A stretch of 64,000 bases of DNA from positions 1 through 64,000 of the forward strand of contig NZ_JAHUTT010000007.1 of assembly GCF_019209865.1 (NCBI RefSeq), written 5' to 3'. The notes beneath the pieces were generated by a model. That model searched no databases, was not told the DNA's origin, and saw only the letters and a list, made by a program, of their open reading frames with translations. The translations under genes and the position numbers were made by a program. Shown piece after piece: positions 7,176 through 15,177 of the stretch. This DNA is from Shewanella sp. NIFS-20-20 (lineage in GTDB: Bacteria > Pseudomonadota > Gammaproteobacteria > Enterobacterales > Shewanellaceae). The stretch's first letter is position 1. Each line of letters opens with the position of its first letter.

Positions 7176-7235
7176 ACTCGAACCCCGATCGGCCGCTTAG
7201 GAGGCGGCTGCTCTATCCTGTTGAGCTATAAGGAG
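7160..7235 (-). tRNA. tRNA-Arg, anticodon CCU
   Basis: Read on the minus strand this is a 76-nt cloverleaf with encoded CCA: acceptor CTCCTTA paired with TGGGGAG, T8 A9, D stem GCTC/GAGC, anticodon stem GCCGC/GCGGC with loop CTCCTAA (anticodon CCT, reading AGG codons), and T arm with TTCGAGT loop. Its 3' end is the integration target of the neighbouring element and remains complete. Confidence 0.93.
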
Positions 7236-7317
7236 ACCCTGTGATTATACTGTTTTTATGGGCTATGGAAAGCCAAAAATTCTAATTGACTGTTTATTAA
7301 GCGCTATTTAGTGGTTT

Positions 7318-7608
7318 CTATGGCTCGGTTGCATGACTTGATGCTGGCGCATCGGTATTAGTTGGCAGCACTAAAAAACTGAGCAATTCATATTCTAAGG
7401 TATCAGCCATGCCGAGCCAGTCTTGGCGCTCTTGGGCTTCAAGTAAATAGCGCATAATGGCCAATAACTCATCCCCAGGCTGGGCTTGATAGTAGGCTTG
7501 GATAACATCAAGGCAAGCTAAGTAGTGAACGTTAGCAAATCCTTCGTTACCGCAGCGGTAGTCATTGGCGCATTGACGGATAAGCGCTTGCGCTTCGTTA
7601 TTCAGCAT
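7318..7608 (-). CDS. Conserved-looking small protein after the Maf-like gene
   Basis: 96 residues starting MLNNEAQALIRQ, chosen because AGGAGA sits just upstream; a longer frame to 7674 lacks such a site and would overlap the previous gene by 77 bp. With this start the overlap is 11 bp, typical of coupling. The protein is helical, with a central region (VIQAYYQAQPGDELLAIMRYLL) and no membrane segment. I do not recognise it. Coupling suggests it works with, or is regulated with, the Maf-like protein. Confidence 0.65.
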   Translation of the reverse strand: MLNNEAQALIRQCANDYRCGNEGFANVHYLACLDVIQAYYQAQPGDELLAIMRYLLEAQERQDWLGMADTLEYELLSFLVLPTNTDAPASSHATEP

Positions 7609-8977
7609 GAGATCTCCTGAGCTGTGACTGTGCTTGCCATTGGCGTAATAGCGCCTTGGGATCTTGGTAGGCACAACCGCGAATGGCGGCGCCGGCTTGG
7701 CTTAAGCGTTGGAATTGGCAATGTGGTTGTTTGGCAATAAATAGCTCCAATGCCCGCAGATACGAAATAAAGTTGAGGTTGGTGCTAATCAGCTTTCCTT
7801 CACCGTTTTTAATGCTGTGTTTGGCGAAACTGACTTTGGGTCCAAGCGCTCCATCCTCCCATGCAGCATGGGTTCTGCCATCGACAAAGCCAAAATCGGC
7901 CCCAATTAAATAGGTCTGCTTGATCCCTAACTGGCACGCTAGATCAACGGCGGGATGCAATACACTGCCATTGGCAAATAGGCGGCAGTGTTGGGCGCGC
8001 TGACATAGCGAGTCAAAGATGGGTTGAGTGCTGTAGGCGGCGTAGCGTTTGCCTGGCCAGCTAGCCAGTAAATCGGGGCGACTCTTAGGAAAGTACACTA
8101 AGGCGGGGGGGGATTGATGCTGAGCATGCTGCGCCACCAGTTGCGGCGCTTGGATCATCGCTGGCGTGATGAGCTCATCGATGCTAACCACAATATCACA
8201 ACCTATTTGCTGGCTCATCAGGCCTTTTAAGGCAGTATCGACAGCAATTATCAGCGGCCGCTGAGATTGCGGCAGGGCATACACTTGCTGCAACCATGCA
8301 TAGTGACTGGCTAAACTCGGCCCTGAGGCAATCACCAAGGCGGCTTGTTTATCGGCGTATATTTGGCGCAATTGTAAAGCGTCTTCATCATGCTGCCAGA
8401 AGGGTTGATTGTCTTCAAAACGCTGTAAATGGAGCGCGCGATTGGCTTCGTGGCGGCGATTAGCAAAACCAACATTTTTCTCATGCAAGATTATATCACG
8501 TTGATATTGATAGGGTTCGTCGCAAAATCCAAGGTCGGCGGTACAGGCGAGCCAAAGGCGTCCTAATCCCATGTGGGCCGGAGTAGTTAAGAGCGTTAAC
8601 TGTGGGTGGCTCAACCATTGGCTTTGGTCGGTATAGGTGAGCAACAGTTTTAGCAGGCTGAGGTTAAGGCAATGCACCCTTAACGATTGCACTTGCTTCT
8701 CATGCAATAAATACCAAGGGACATCGCCCATGCCAATACCATAACAATCAATTTCTGTGGCGGCTGTGGGAATGGCTTGGCACAGTAGACTGGCTTCGGC
8801 GATGCGATTATGGCGGCTACTGAGTTGAATGCCATTAACACTAATGGTTTGTTCGAGTCCCTGTTCAAGTTGCGCATTGATGCCATCAATATCGATGCGG
8901 GTTAGTTGCGCGGCGATGGCGGGCCAACGCGAGGCAATTAGCTTGAGATTGGTGTCGATTAATTGCGGTTGTGACAT
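7598..8977 (-). CDS. Maf/MptE-like (DUF115) motility accessory protein
   Basis: 459 residues. The core signature of the DUF115 / 6-hydroxymethylpterin pyrophosphokinase MptE-like family is visible: ALVIASGPSLASHYAWLQQ, then IIAVDTALKGLMSQQIGCDIVVSIDE, and later TYLIGADFGFVDGRTHA. Flagellar members (Maf) are thought to transfer nonulosonic acid sugars to flagellin. It sits next to flgT in a flagellar locus, which supports that role. No sugar-biosynthesis genes (pse/leg) are visible in this window, so the donor would be made elsewhere. Confidence 0.8.
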   Translation of the reverse strand: MSQPQLIDTNLKLIASRWPAIAAQLTRIDIDGINAQLEQGLEQTISVNGIQLSSRHNRIAEASLLCQAIPTAATEIDCYGIGMGDVPWYLLHEKQVQSLRVHCLNLSLLKLLLTYTDQSQWLSHPQLTLLTTPAHMGLGRLWLACTADLGFCDEPYQYQRDIILHEKNVGFANRRHEANRALHLQRFEDNQPFWQHDEDALQLRQIYADKQAALVIASGPSLASHYAWLQQVYALPQSQRPLIIAVDTALKGLMSQQIGCDIVVSIDELITPAMIQAPQLVAQHAQHQSPPALVYFPKSRPDLLASWPGKRYAAYSTQPIFDSLCQRAQHCRLFANGSVLHPAVDLACQLGIKQTYLIGADFGFVDGRTHAAWEDGALGPKVSFAKHSIKNGEGKLISTNLNFISYLRALELFIAKQPHCQFQRLSQAGAAIRGCAYQDPKALLRQWQAQSQLRRSHAE

Positions 8978-9055
8978 GCCATTTCCATTGGGTTGGGGTC
9001 AAACGACCTTTGCATGAGTGCGAGTCGCACTGGCCAGATCGCGCCGAGGTTACGT

Positions 9056-10225
9056 TTATTGTTTTATCACCAAATCGTTGACCTGAATTCCGGTAGCTCC
9101 AACGGATTGTTGTAACACGCCGCTGGCACTCAGCTCGCTGATGTGGTCGAGTTTAAAGCTTAATTGGCTGGGGGCGGCTAAGGCTCGTAGCCCATTGAGG
9201 CGGTCGGGCATATCTTGCTTGAGCACAATCTTGAGCTGGTCGCTTACCTGCAAGCCATGACGACGACCGAGGTTGATCATTAAGCGGTTGCCATCCACGG
9301 CCACTATTTGCCCGAGTGTGGGGCGACACAATAGCTGATTATCTAATTCTTTAATGCCATCTTTAAGCAGTTTGTCTATGGCTTGGCCATAACTGGATTG
9401 CCAAAATTCGGCACTGTTGGGCATGACTTGTTGATGCCTATCGAAGGTCCAAGGCGCTTGGCTGCTTAAGGTTTGTTGCCATATGCGCTCGCCACTGATG
9501 GTGTGGTAGAGCTTGAATTTGGCAATAAATTGCCGCACTGGGTCGTTGTTCATTAAACCAAAGAGGCTACTGGTGGCAGGCAGGAGCGACATATCATCAA
9601 TATCAATCTGTAATATGTATTGGCTGTCGGTGGTGATACCGAGCCATTCTGGGAAACGATACCCGCGGGTGAGGGCCAAACGGTTATCAATATCGAGGCG
9701 GTCTTGGCTGTGTAATTGCGCAAAGGTTTTGAGGCTATGCTGATCCATCTGCCGCGCTAAACGCTTGGATAGCTCGCTTTCAAAATTGACTAACTGGCCA
9801 TAATTAAGCTGACTACGATCGGCGATTTGCGCTTGCGGAATTAATATCGCCGACGACAAGGCCGCCGCACTACAATTGGCCGCAGCTTGGTTGTCATCGT
9901 CAAGCAATAAGGCGATGGTGACCTGAAGTTGATTGCCGACCAGTTGTTCTGAGATCAGTTTCATCGATTGGGTCTGCAGCTGTTGCTGGAGGCTAACCCG
10001 ATTGTCAGACAGTTGGCCTTGAGATACCGTGGTTTGACTGCTCATGGTAAAGCCATGGCTTAAGCTGGCATAGGTAATCGCTTGTTTGATGGCCTCTTGG
10101 CGAGCGCTGTCGATATCCGTTTGGATCTCGGCCTGGCCACTGGCATTAACCCAGCGTTCGGCTGCTGCACTAAATCCCCAACATGCGCAGCAAAGCCCTA
10201 GTATCAGTATTGGCGTTATATGCAC
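9056..10225 (-). CDS. flgT: Flagellar H-ring protein FlgT
   Basis: 389 residues from a GTG at 10225, chosen because AGGAG lies 8 bases upstream and a signal peptide follows at once (ITPILILGLCCACWGFSAAA, then ERWVNASGQA). The AERWVNASGQA opening, the long N and middle domains and a C-terminal SH3-like part (GQIVAVDGNRLMINLGRRHGL) match FlgT, which builds the outer H ring around the LP ring of sodium-driven polar flagella and helps MotX/MotY assemble. It is transcribed away from flgO. Confidence 0.85.
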   Translation of the reverse strand: MHITPILILGLCCACWGFSAAAERWVNASGQAEIQTDIDSARQEAIKQAITYASLSHGFTMSSQTTVSQGQLSDNRVSLQQQLQTQSMKLISEQLVGNQLQVTIALLLDDDNQAAANCSAAALSSAILIPQAQIADRSQLNYGQLVNFESELSKRLARQMDQHSLKTFAQLHSQDRLDIDNRLALTRGYRFPEWLGITTDSQYILQIDIDDMSLLPATSSLFGLMNNDPVRQFIAKFKLYHTISGERIWQQTLSSQAPWTFDRHQQVMPNSAEFWQSSYGQAIDKLLKDGIKELDNQLLCRPTLGQIVAVDGNRLMINLGRRHGLQVSDQLKIVLKQDMPDRLNGLRALAAPSQLSFKLDHISELSASGVLQQSVGATGIQVNDLVIKQ

Positions 10226-10714
10226 TCGCAAATCTCCTCGGTTCGGCGTCAAGTGCTTGACAGCCTCGGCCGCTCTCACGGTTATGGTGGGGGTATTTCA
10301 GCTTGGTCGCCGCGGTTTTGACGCGCCATTGGCCTTGATGATGACCCCCCATCGAATAGTCATACCCAAGCAAGAAGTGTGCCTGTGTGAATTTATGGGA
10401 TAAATCTAAGGGGTTAACTTTAGTTTCTGTTGCCCGTGCCGATAACTACAACACAGTCATTGATTGGTGCTTAAGCCCTTGACCGCTCATGATGACCGAT
10501 GATGTGAGTCAATGCTGATAATGTGGTATTGGCTTTGCATAGCTTAAGCTCGCGAGTGGTTATGATTGCGACTGGCAGCGCTGCACGAGTCTGACAGTTA
10601 AGCGTGCGGATTAGCTGAGATTAATCATTGGTAAGTGCAGAGATGTTAAGGGCATATTTTATAGCAAGCTCATGATAGTTAATATGATTTTTGATGCTGG
10701 CAAAGGATAAATGA
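10226..10714. other. Divergent flgT-flgO intergenic region
   Basis: About 490 bp between the divergent flgT and flgO starts. It holds a very good sigma28 promoter reading towards flgO (10419-10445). No protein-coding gene is convincing. From the predicted start near 10453 a leader of about 260 nt would precede flgO. Confidence 0.6.
10419..10445 (+). promoter_or_regulatory. Sigma28 (FliA) promoter upstream of flgO
   Basis: TTTAGTTT, an 11-bp spacer, then a perfect GCCGATAA. Against the consensus TAAAGTTT-N11-GCCGATAA this is 14 of 16. It points towards flgO, whose ATG is 270 bp downstream. Confidence 0.7.
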
Positions 10715-11365
10715 ATGAAGATGAATACCTTGCTGAACGTAACACTCTGTTGCGCCAGTGTAACCTTAGCGTCTGGTTGTATGCACTCGCATCAACCCAG
10801 TTTGCCGCAGGCGCATCTACAAGACGGCTATGGTTTGCCGCCTACCTCGGCGATGGATCACTTGGCTGGCCGCATTGTGAATGACTTGGTTCGCCATCAT
10901 AAGGGGTTAAATCTTAACAAGGTGGTGCTCGTGGCGACCCCAGTGTCAGTGGCACAGTTTTCAGATAGCGGCGATATGGCCAAGCAATTACAGCAAAGTT
11001 TAATGAGCTCGCTGCAACAGCAACAGTTTAATTTGGTTGACATAAATTTAGCCCAAAGCATGCGCATCACCTCGCAAGGCGACCAAATTTTGAGTCGTGA
11101 TTGGCAGCAGTTACGCAGCGATGCCTTGGTGGATTATGTGTTAGTGACCAGTTACTCCTTTAATCGCGAAGGCATGCAAGTCAATAGCAAGATTTTAGAT
11201 CTCGCCGATCAGCAAGTGATATCAGCGTCGGCCGCCTTTGCCTCTGTGGCTGAGTTGCCTGCATATTTGGCGCCATCTGAGCGCTCGGTCTCTGACAATG
11301 GCATCTTGTATCGCTACAGCCAGCCGGGTGAAGCAAAGGTTAGAGTATTAGGAGATGGCCGATGA
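10715..11365 (+). CDS. flgO: Outer-membrane lipoprotein FlgO
   Basis: 216 residues with a lipoprotein signal (VTLASGC, Cys22) and a FlgO-domain middle: DLVRHHKGLNLNKVVLVATPVS resembles TolB/FlgO N-terminal folds, and LVDYVLVTSYSF follows. In Vibrio FlgO stabilises the outer-membrane rings of the polar flagellum together with FlgP. The ATG has AAAGGA seven bases upstream. It overlaps flgP by 4 bp (ATGA), so the two are translationally coupled. Confidence 0.88.
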   Translation: MKMNTLLNVTLCCASVTLASGCMHSHQPSLPQAHLQDGYGLPPTSAMDHLAGRIVNDLVRHHKGLNLNKVVLVATPVSVAQFSDSGDMAKQLQQSLMSSLQQQQFNLVDINLAQSMRITSQGDQILSRDWQQLRSDALVDYVLVTSYSFNREGMQVNSKILDLADQQVISASAAFASVAELPAYLAPSERSVSDNGILYRYSQPGEAKVRVLGDGR

Positions 11366-11835
11366 AACGAGTTCAGATAAGCTACGCACTCAAGTTGCTA
11401 TTACTCAGCGGTGTGATGGTGCTCAGTGGTTGTGCTAACAACGACAGATACGTGCAATGGGAAACCGAAGCGCCGCCGAGTTTTCCGGTGCTGACCGCCA
11501 CAGGCTATGCGCCCTTGGCACAAACCGGCAGCAAAAATTCGGCGGAGCAAATGTTGATGGCGATGCAAGCGTCTAAAATTGCCGCTTATCGCGAATTAGC
11601 CGAGCAAGTCTATGGTCAGCAACTTCAAGCCAATAGTCAGGTGTCCGATTGGATGTTGGCGCAAGATGATGTGAAAGTCTCGGTTGAAGGCATGATTCGC
11701 GGTGCTAAAGTAGTGCGCAGTTATCCGGCGGGTGAGCATTATGTGACCGAGGTTGAAATGGATTTTGCCATGGTGTGGCAGCTCTACCAGCAACAAAACC
11801 GGCCGCAACGGGTTAAATCAGTGACCTATTTTTAG
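11362..11835 (+). CDS. flgP: Outer-membrane ring lipoprotein FlgP
   Basis: 157 residues with a lipobox (VMVLSGC, Cys24) and the LPP20-type domain (AMQASKIAAYRELAEQVYGQQL, and EVEMDFAMVWQLY). FlgP forms a basal ring at the outer membrane in polar-flagellated vibrios and Campylobacter. It starts inside the flgO stop, and is followed by a large hairpin without a T run. FlgO, FlgP and FlgT together point to a sodium-driven, high-torque polar motor. Confidence 0.88.
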   Translation: MKRVQISYALKLLLLSGVMVLSGCANNDRYVQWETEAPPSFPVLTATGYAPLAQTGSKNSAEQMLMAMQASKIAAYRELAEQVYGQQLQANSQVSDWMLAQDDVKVSVEGMIRGAKVVRSYPAGEHYVTEVEMDFAMVWQLYQQQNRPQRVKSVTYF

Positions 11836-11849
11836 CGCTTAGCCAGTTT

Positions 11850-11886
11850 CCCCGTGAGTATTAGCCTTAAGGCCGGTATCGCGGGG
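11850..11886 (+). terminator. Possible terminator hairpin after flgP
   Basis: An 8-bp outer stem (CCCCGTGA/TCGCGGGG with one G-T pair) encloses the inner palindrome GCCTTAAGGC. No T run follows, so it may instead be a Rho-linked or stabilising structure. Confidence 0.4.
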
Positions 11887-12135
11887 AGCCAAGCGCTGCG
11901 CTCGCTCTCCCTCAAGCTGTCACCTTCTCAAGTTTTAATCTTCAGGCCGTAGCACTCTCAAGTGGCTAACACATACTGCACGTCACAATGCGTGTCGTGC
12001 TTGCCCGTCTTCTCCCTAGGTGCAATAGGGCGTTTGTCACTGATACGCGGGTATCACTCAGCCGCTGCCATTGCGGGCGCAAATTCCTAGGTAAACATAT
12101 GCGTAAACCTTGAAGGCTAAGTCTTTGGCTCAATA

Positions 12136-12195
12136 AATGGCTAAGCAAATGCCTAAGTAAATAGCCAGGTTAATGGCCAAGTTAATGGCGAGGCT
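12136..12195 (+). repeat. Five imperfect 12-bp tandem repeats
   Basis: Units AATGGCTAAGCA, AATGCCTAAGTA, AATAGCCAGGTT, AATGGCCAAGTT and AATGGCGAGGCT follow one another without gaps. They are not within a supported gene. Confidence 0.6.
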
Positions 12196-12400
12196 TTGCC
12201 ATGGGCTGTCAGTGTTAACACCTGGGTGTTGCAGTGGCCGCTCGCAGCGCATTAGCGTGGGATAGGGCGCATAGGGATTGGGCGAAAGGGGATGGCATCA
12301 CAAGGCGTGGGGCGTTGAGCATCCATTGCTCGCGCCGCGCGCGTCAAGTGCAGGCAAGGGAGTCACCGCCTAAGCACTTAGCCTAATAGGTTCGTGCGGC

Positions 12401-12838
12401 TTACACCTTAAGGTTATTACCTAAGGTTGAAATCGTATTGGTTTTGCCTTTGCCATCATAAGTCATGCTATTGGCGTTGCGGCTGGCTTGCAGCGCCTGT
12501 GCCAGACGATTTAGGCTGGCGATATTGAGCTCAATTAAGCTGGCATTGCGTTGGTTTAACTCTTGGCAGCGTTGCAGCGCTTCTCGGCAAAGGGCGACTT
12601 TGGCCGCAAGGCTTGGCTCTGTGGTTAGCGCAGCTTGCTCTGGGTGCAATGATAGGGCTCTATCCGTTTGCCCTAAGCGGTCGAGCAGGGTATTTTTCTC
12701 GGCGGCTAAGGTGAGTAGGGCCTCGGCTTGTTTAGCGGCCAATGCCTCGGATTCTTGCACGATCACTTGCTCTAGTCGCTCAAGGCAATCTTGTTGCGCC
12801 GTTAATAACTCAGTGAGCGCTGGGAGTTCAATAGTCAT
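12401..12838 (-). CDS. flgN: Flagellar export chaperone FlgN
   Basis: 145 residues, all-helical (MTIELPALTELLTAQQDCLERL, later CREALQRCQELNQRNASLIELN), the usual FlgN pattern and length. FlgN is the cytoplasmic chaperone for the hook-filament junction proteins FlgK and FlgL. ATG 12838 lies inside the end of flgM (11-bp overlap) and fits the family start better than the longer frame to 12868. It is co-transcribed with flgM. Confidence 0.85.
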   Translation of the reverse strand: MTIELPALTELLTAQQDCLERLEQVIVQESEALAAKQAEALLTLAAEKNTLLDRLGQTDRALSLHPEQAALTTEPSLAAKVALCREALQRCQELNQRNASLIELNIASLNRLAQALQASRNANSMTYDGKGKTNTISTLGNNLKV

Positions 12839-13157
12839 TGAGATCCTGCATTTGTTTTTCAAATTCAACGATGTTAGCCGCTAAACGTTCAGGGTCAATT
12901 TTGTAATTGCCTTCGGCAATGGCCAGTTTAATTTGATCAATTTTTTTCTGATCAACATCGGGTAAGGCGTTCATTTTTGCGGCCGCCCCTTGTAGTTGTT
13001 GTGCCTGAGGGGTCAGCATGACCGAATCCGTTTTTACGGTGGCCGCTGATTGCGCCGCAACTTGACTGGTGCCTTGTTGAGGCTGAGAACCTTGCTGAGT
13101 TTTACTGCGTACTTGCGTATTGGCAGCAGAATTCAGTTTTGAAATATCAATCGCCAT
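12828..13157 (-). CDS. flgM: Anti-sigma28 factor FlgM
   Basis: 109 residues. Disordered Gln/Ser-rich N-terminus, then DSVMLTPQAQQL and a C-terminal sigma28-binding helical region (LPDVDQKKIDQIKLAIAEGNY, then IDPERLAANIVEFEKQM), the FlgM hallmark. It binds FliA until the hook is complete and is then exported. The promoter upstream resembles a sigma28 site, giving feedback control. It overlaps flgN. Confidence 0.92.
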   Translation of the reverse strand: MAIDISKLNSAANTQVRSKTQQGSQPQQGTSQVAAQSAATVKTDSVMLTPQAQQLQGAAAKMNALPDVDQKKIDQIKLAIAEGNYKIDPERLAANIVEFEKQMQDLNDY

Positions 13158-13195
13158 AAGTGGCTCCGCGTTAATTCGTTTTCAGTGTATCTTAG

Positions 13196-13222
13196 TTATC
13201 GACCACTTAAGCTAAGACTTAA
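13196..13222 (-). promoter_or_regulatory. Sigma28 promoter of flgM
   Basis: On the minus strand: TTAAGTCT, 11 bp, GTCGATAA, 13 of 16 matches to the FliA consensus. It is about 40 bp upstream of the flgM ATG and fits class IV expression of flgM. Confidence 0.65.
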
Positions 13223-13264
13223 CTTTTTTTTCAATAAAAATGTTAGGCCAATCGTTAACCTGGC

Positions 13265-13996
13265 TTACATCCTGATTTCAACTGTCCCCACGCCAGTGAC
13301 CACGGCGGATAACATTTTGTGTGAATTAGCATTTTTTATTCTGATATGCTCACCAGGAATGCCATCACTTTGGGCATAGCCATGGGTACGAATGGTAAAA
13401 TTCTGGCTCTTGGCAATAATAGTGACACTATCACCCTCACAAACAAAGCATAAGTTATCAATAAATACTGGGCTACCTTGGCCTAAGCGGCGTTTGGAGC
13501 GACTGCCGAGCAAAGACTCAATCTCACTGCTTTGCTCACCTCGCAGTTGTGTTTGCTCGATCAGCGCGATATCGAGCATATCGGCGGTCAGTAATTCGCC
13601 GACATTGATTGGGCGCTTGGCAATGACCACCGGAAAATTAACCTCGACTTTTACCGCCATAAAAATTTGCCAAGGATAATCAAGCTCGGGGCTATCGCAA
13701 CTGACTTTGACGGTATTGTTGCGACCGATGGCACGATCAGACGCTACTTCGGCCTGAACTTCGCCGCGGCACAAGGGCACATTAATCCGATCGCTCAAGG
13801 GGTGCGGTTCAATATTCACTTGGGAACCTGCCACCGGAATGATTTTTTGTTGCACCGCGCTAATCGCGAGTTGATAAATGTCAGCCAGCGTCGGCCTCAC
13901 CGTGATGGCGGCAGGCGTTTGCGCATTGGCGATGCCTAATAAGACTAGGTTAAAACCAAACACTAGCCCTATAATAATGATTTTGTGCATTTTCAT
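13265..13996 (-). CDS. flgA: P-ring assembly chaperone FlgA
   Basis: 243 residues with a signal peptide (IIIIGLVFGFNLVLLGIANA) and the SAF/ChapFlgA C-terminal region (VVIAKRPINVGELLTADMLDI, then GDSVTIIAKSQNFTIRTHGYA). FlgA is a periplasmic chaperone for FlgI P-ring assembly. The ATG at 13994-13996 is used; a second ATG two codons later is equally possible. It is divergent from cheV and upstream of flgM. Confidence 0.93.
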   Translation of the reverse strand: MKMHKIIIIGLVFGFNLVLLGIANAQTPAAITVRPTLADIYQLAISAVQQKIIPVAGSQVNIEPHPLSDRINVPLCRGEVQAEVASDRAIGRNNTVKVSCDSPELDYPWQIFMAVKVEVNFPVVIAKRPINVGELLTADMLDIALIEQTQLRGEQSSEIESLLGSRSKRRLGQGSPVFIDNLCFVCEGDSVTIIAKSQNFTIRTHGYAQSDGIPGEHIRIKNANSHKMLSAVVTGVGTVEIRM

Positions 13997-14115
13997 GACG
14001 TTGAAACTGGCTTGTTTATCAAGATTCCACCTATACTTTGTTTCATGTACTAAGTTTGGGTTGTGAATAGTCAGTTTTTTAGTGTCATAATTTCGACGCT
14101 AACTCACAAGTCAGT

Positions 14116-14142
14116 TAAGTAAAGCAAGTTATGTGCCTATAC
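14116..14142 (+). promoter_or_regulatory. Weak sigma28-like promoter before cheV
   Basis: TAAGTAAA, 11 bp, GCCTATAC. The spacing is right but only about nine of sixteen positions match the FliA consensus. It is about 45 bp upstream of the cheV ATG. Confidence 0.35.
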
Positions 14143-14187
14143 TCATAATGAGTAGGAAGGGAATTAAATAGTAACAAAGGCAATGTT

Positions 14188-15123
14188 ATGGCAAATATTC
14201 TTGAGTCAGTGAATCAGCGTACTCAGCTGGTGGGTCAAAATCGGTTAGAGTTGTTGCTATTTAAGCTCAGTGGCAAACAAAGATTTGGCATTAATGTGTT
14301 TAAAGTCAAAGAAGTACTGCAGTGCCCGCCGTTAACCAATCTTCCCAAATTAAGCCCTTTGGTGCGTGGTGTCGCGCATATCCGTGGTCAAACGATATCG
14401 GTGATCGATTTAAGTGCGGCGACCGGCGGTCCTCGCATCGAAAATGTGGATAATTGCTTCATTATTATTTCGGAATACAACCGCAGTATCCAAGGGTTCT
14501 TGGTCAATTCGGTCGAACGGATTATTAATATGAACTGGGGCGATATTATGCCGCCCCCCGATGGCACAGGCCGCTATTCCTATTTAACGGCAGTGACTGA
14601 AATCGAAGGTGAGCTGGTTGAAATTTTAGATGTTGAAAAAATCCTCGATCAAATATCACCAGTCAAAACCGAGATCAGCCAAGAAACCGCCGAATTACTT
14701 AATATTGACCGCGAGCAAAACTATCACATTATGGTGATCGACGATTCAGCGGTAGCGCGTAAGCAAATTATTCGCTCATTAAATTCACTTGAGTTAGAAA
14801 TTGATACCGCTAAAGATGGCCGTGAAGCCTTAGAAATGCTCAAAGCGCGTGCGGAGACATGCGAAGATGTGTCACAGCAAATCCCATTGATCATTTCTGA
14901 TATTGAAATGCCCGAAATGGATGGATATACCTTAACCGCTGAAATTCGTGGTAACCCCAAGTTGAAAAATATTAAAATAGTACTCCATACTTCCTTGAGT
15001 GGGGTATTTAATCAGGCCATGGTTGAAAAAGTCGGTGCCGATGACTTTATCGCCAAATTTAACCCTGATGAATTGGCTCAAGCAGTCAATAAACACCTCA
15101 GTTTGGAATTAACCACTGAGTAA
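14188..15123 (+). CDS. cheV: Chemotaxis coupling and receiver protein CheV
   Basis: 311 residues: an N-terminal CheW-like domain (about 20-160, with INVFKVKEVLQCPPLTNLP) fused to a CheY-type receiver (about 180-305) with the acidic pair in VIDDSA and the phospho-acceptor Asp in ISDIEMPEMDG. CheV couples receptors to CheA and is tuned by phosphorylation. It is followed by cheR in the same direction, 54 bp on, the usual polar-flagellar pairing. Confidence 0.95.
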   Translation: MANILESVNQRTQLVGQNRLELLLFKLSGKQRFGINVFKVKEVLQCPPLTNLPKLSPLVRGVAHIRGQTISVIDLSAATGGPRIENVDNCFIIISEYNRSIQGFLVNSVERIINMNWGDIMPPPDGTGRYSYLTAVTEIEGELVEILDVEKILDQISPVKTEISQETAELLNIDREQNYHIMVIDDSAVARKQIIRSLNSLELEIDTAKDGREALEMLKARAETCEDVSQQIPLIISDIEMPEMDGYTLTAEIRGNPKLKNIKIVLHTSLSGVFNQAMVEKVGADDFIAKFNPDELAQAVNKHLSLELTTE

Positions 15124-15177
15124 ATTTGGATTTTAGGTGCATTGTTAATTCATGCGACGTATTTATAGGGACATGCC

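Larger units (their letters stand above)
11836..12400. other. Convergent flgP-flgN spacer with hairpin and 12-bp repeats
   Basis: About 565 bp between converging genes. A strong hairpin lies at 11850-11886 (CCCCGTGA with TCGCGGGG, inner GCCTTAAGGC), and a 12-bp imperfect tandem array at 12136-12195. The rest is GC-rich near 12200-12360. No gene could be supported. Confidence 0.5.

Noticed and set aside
8349..8356. TTATCGGC, a perfect sigma28 -10 box on the minus strand inside the Maf-like gene
   Set aside because: No acceptable -35 element at the right spacing; inside a coding sequence.
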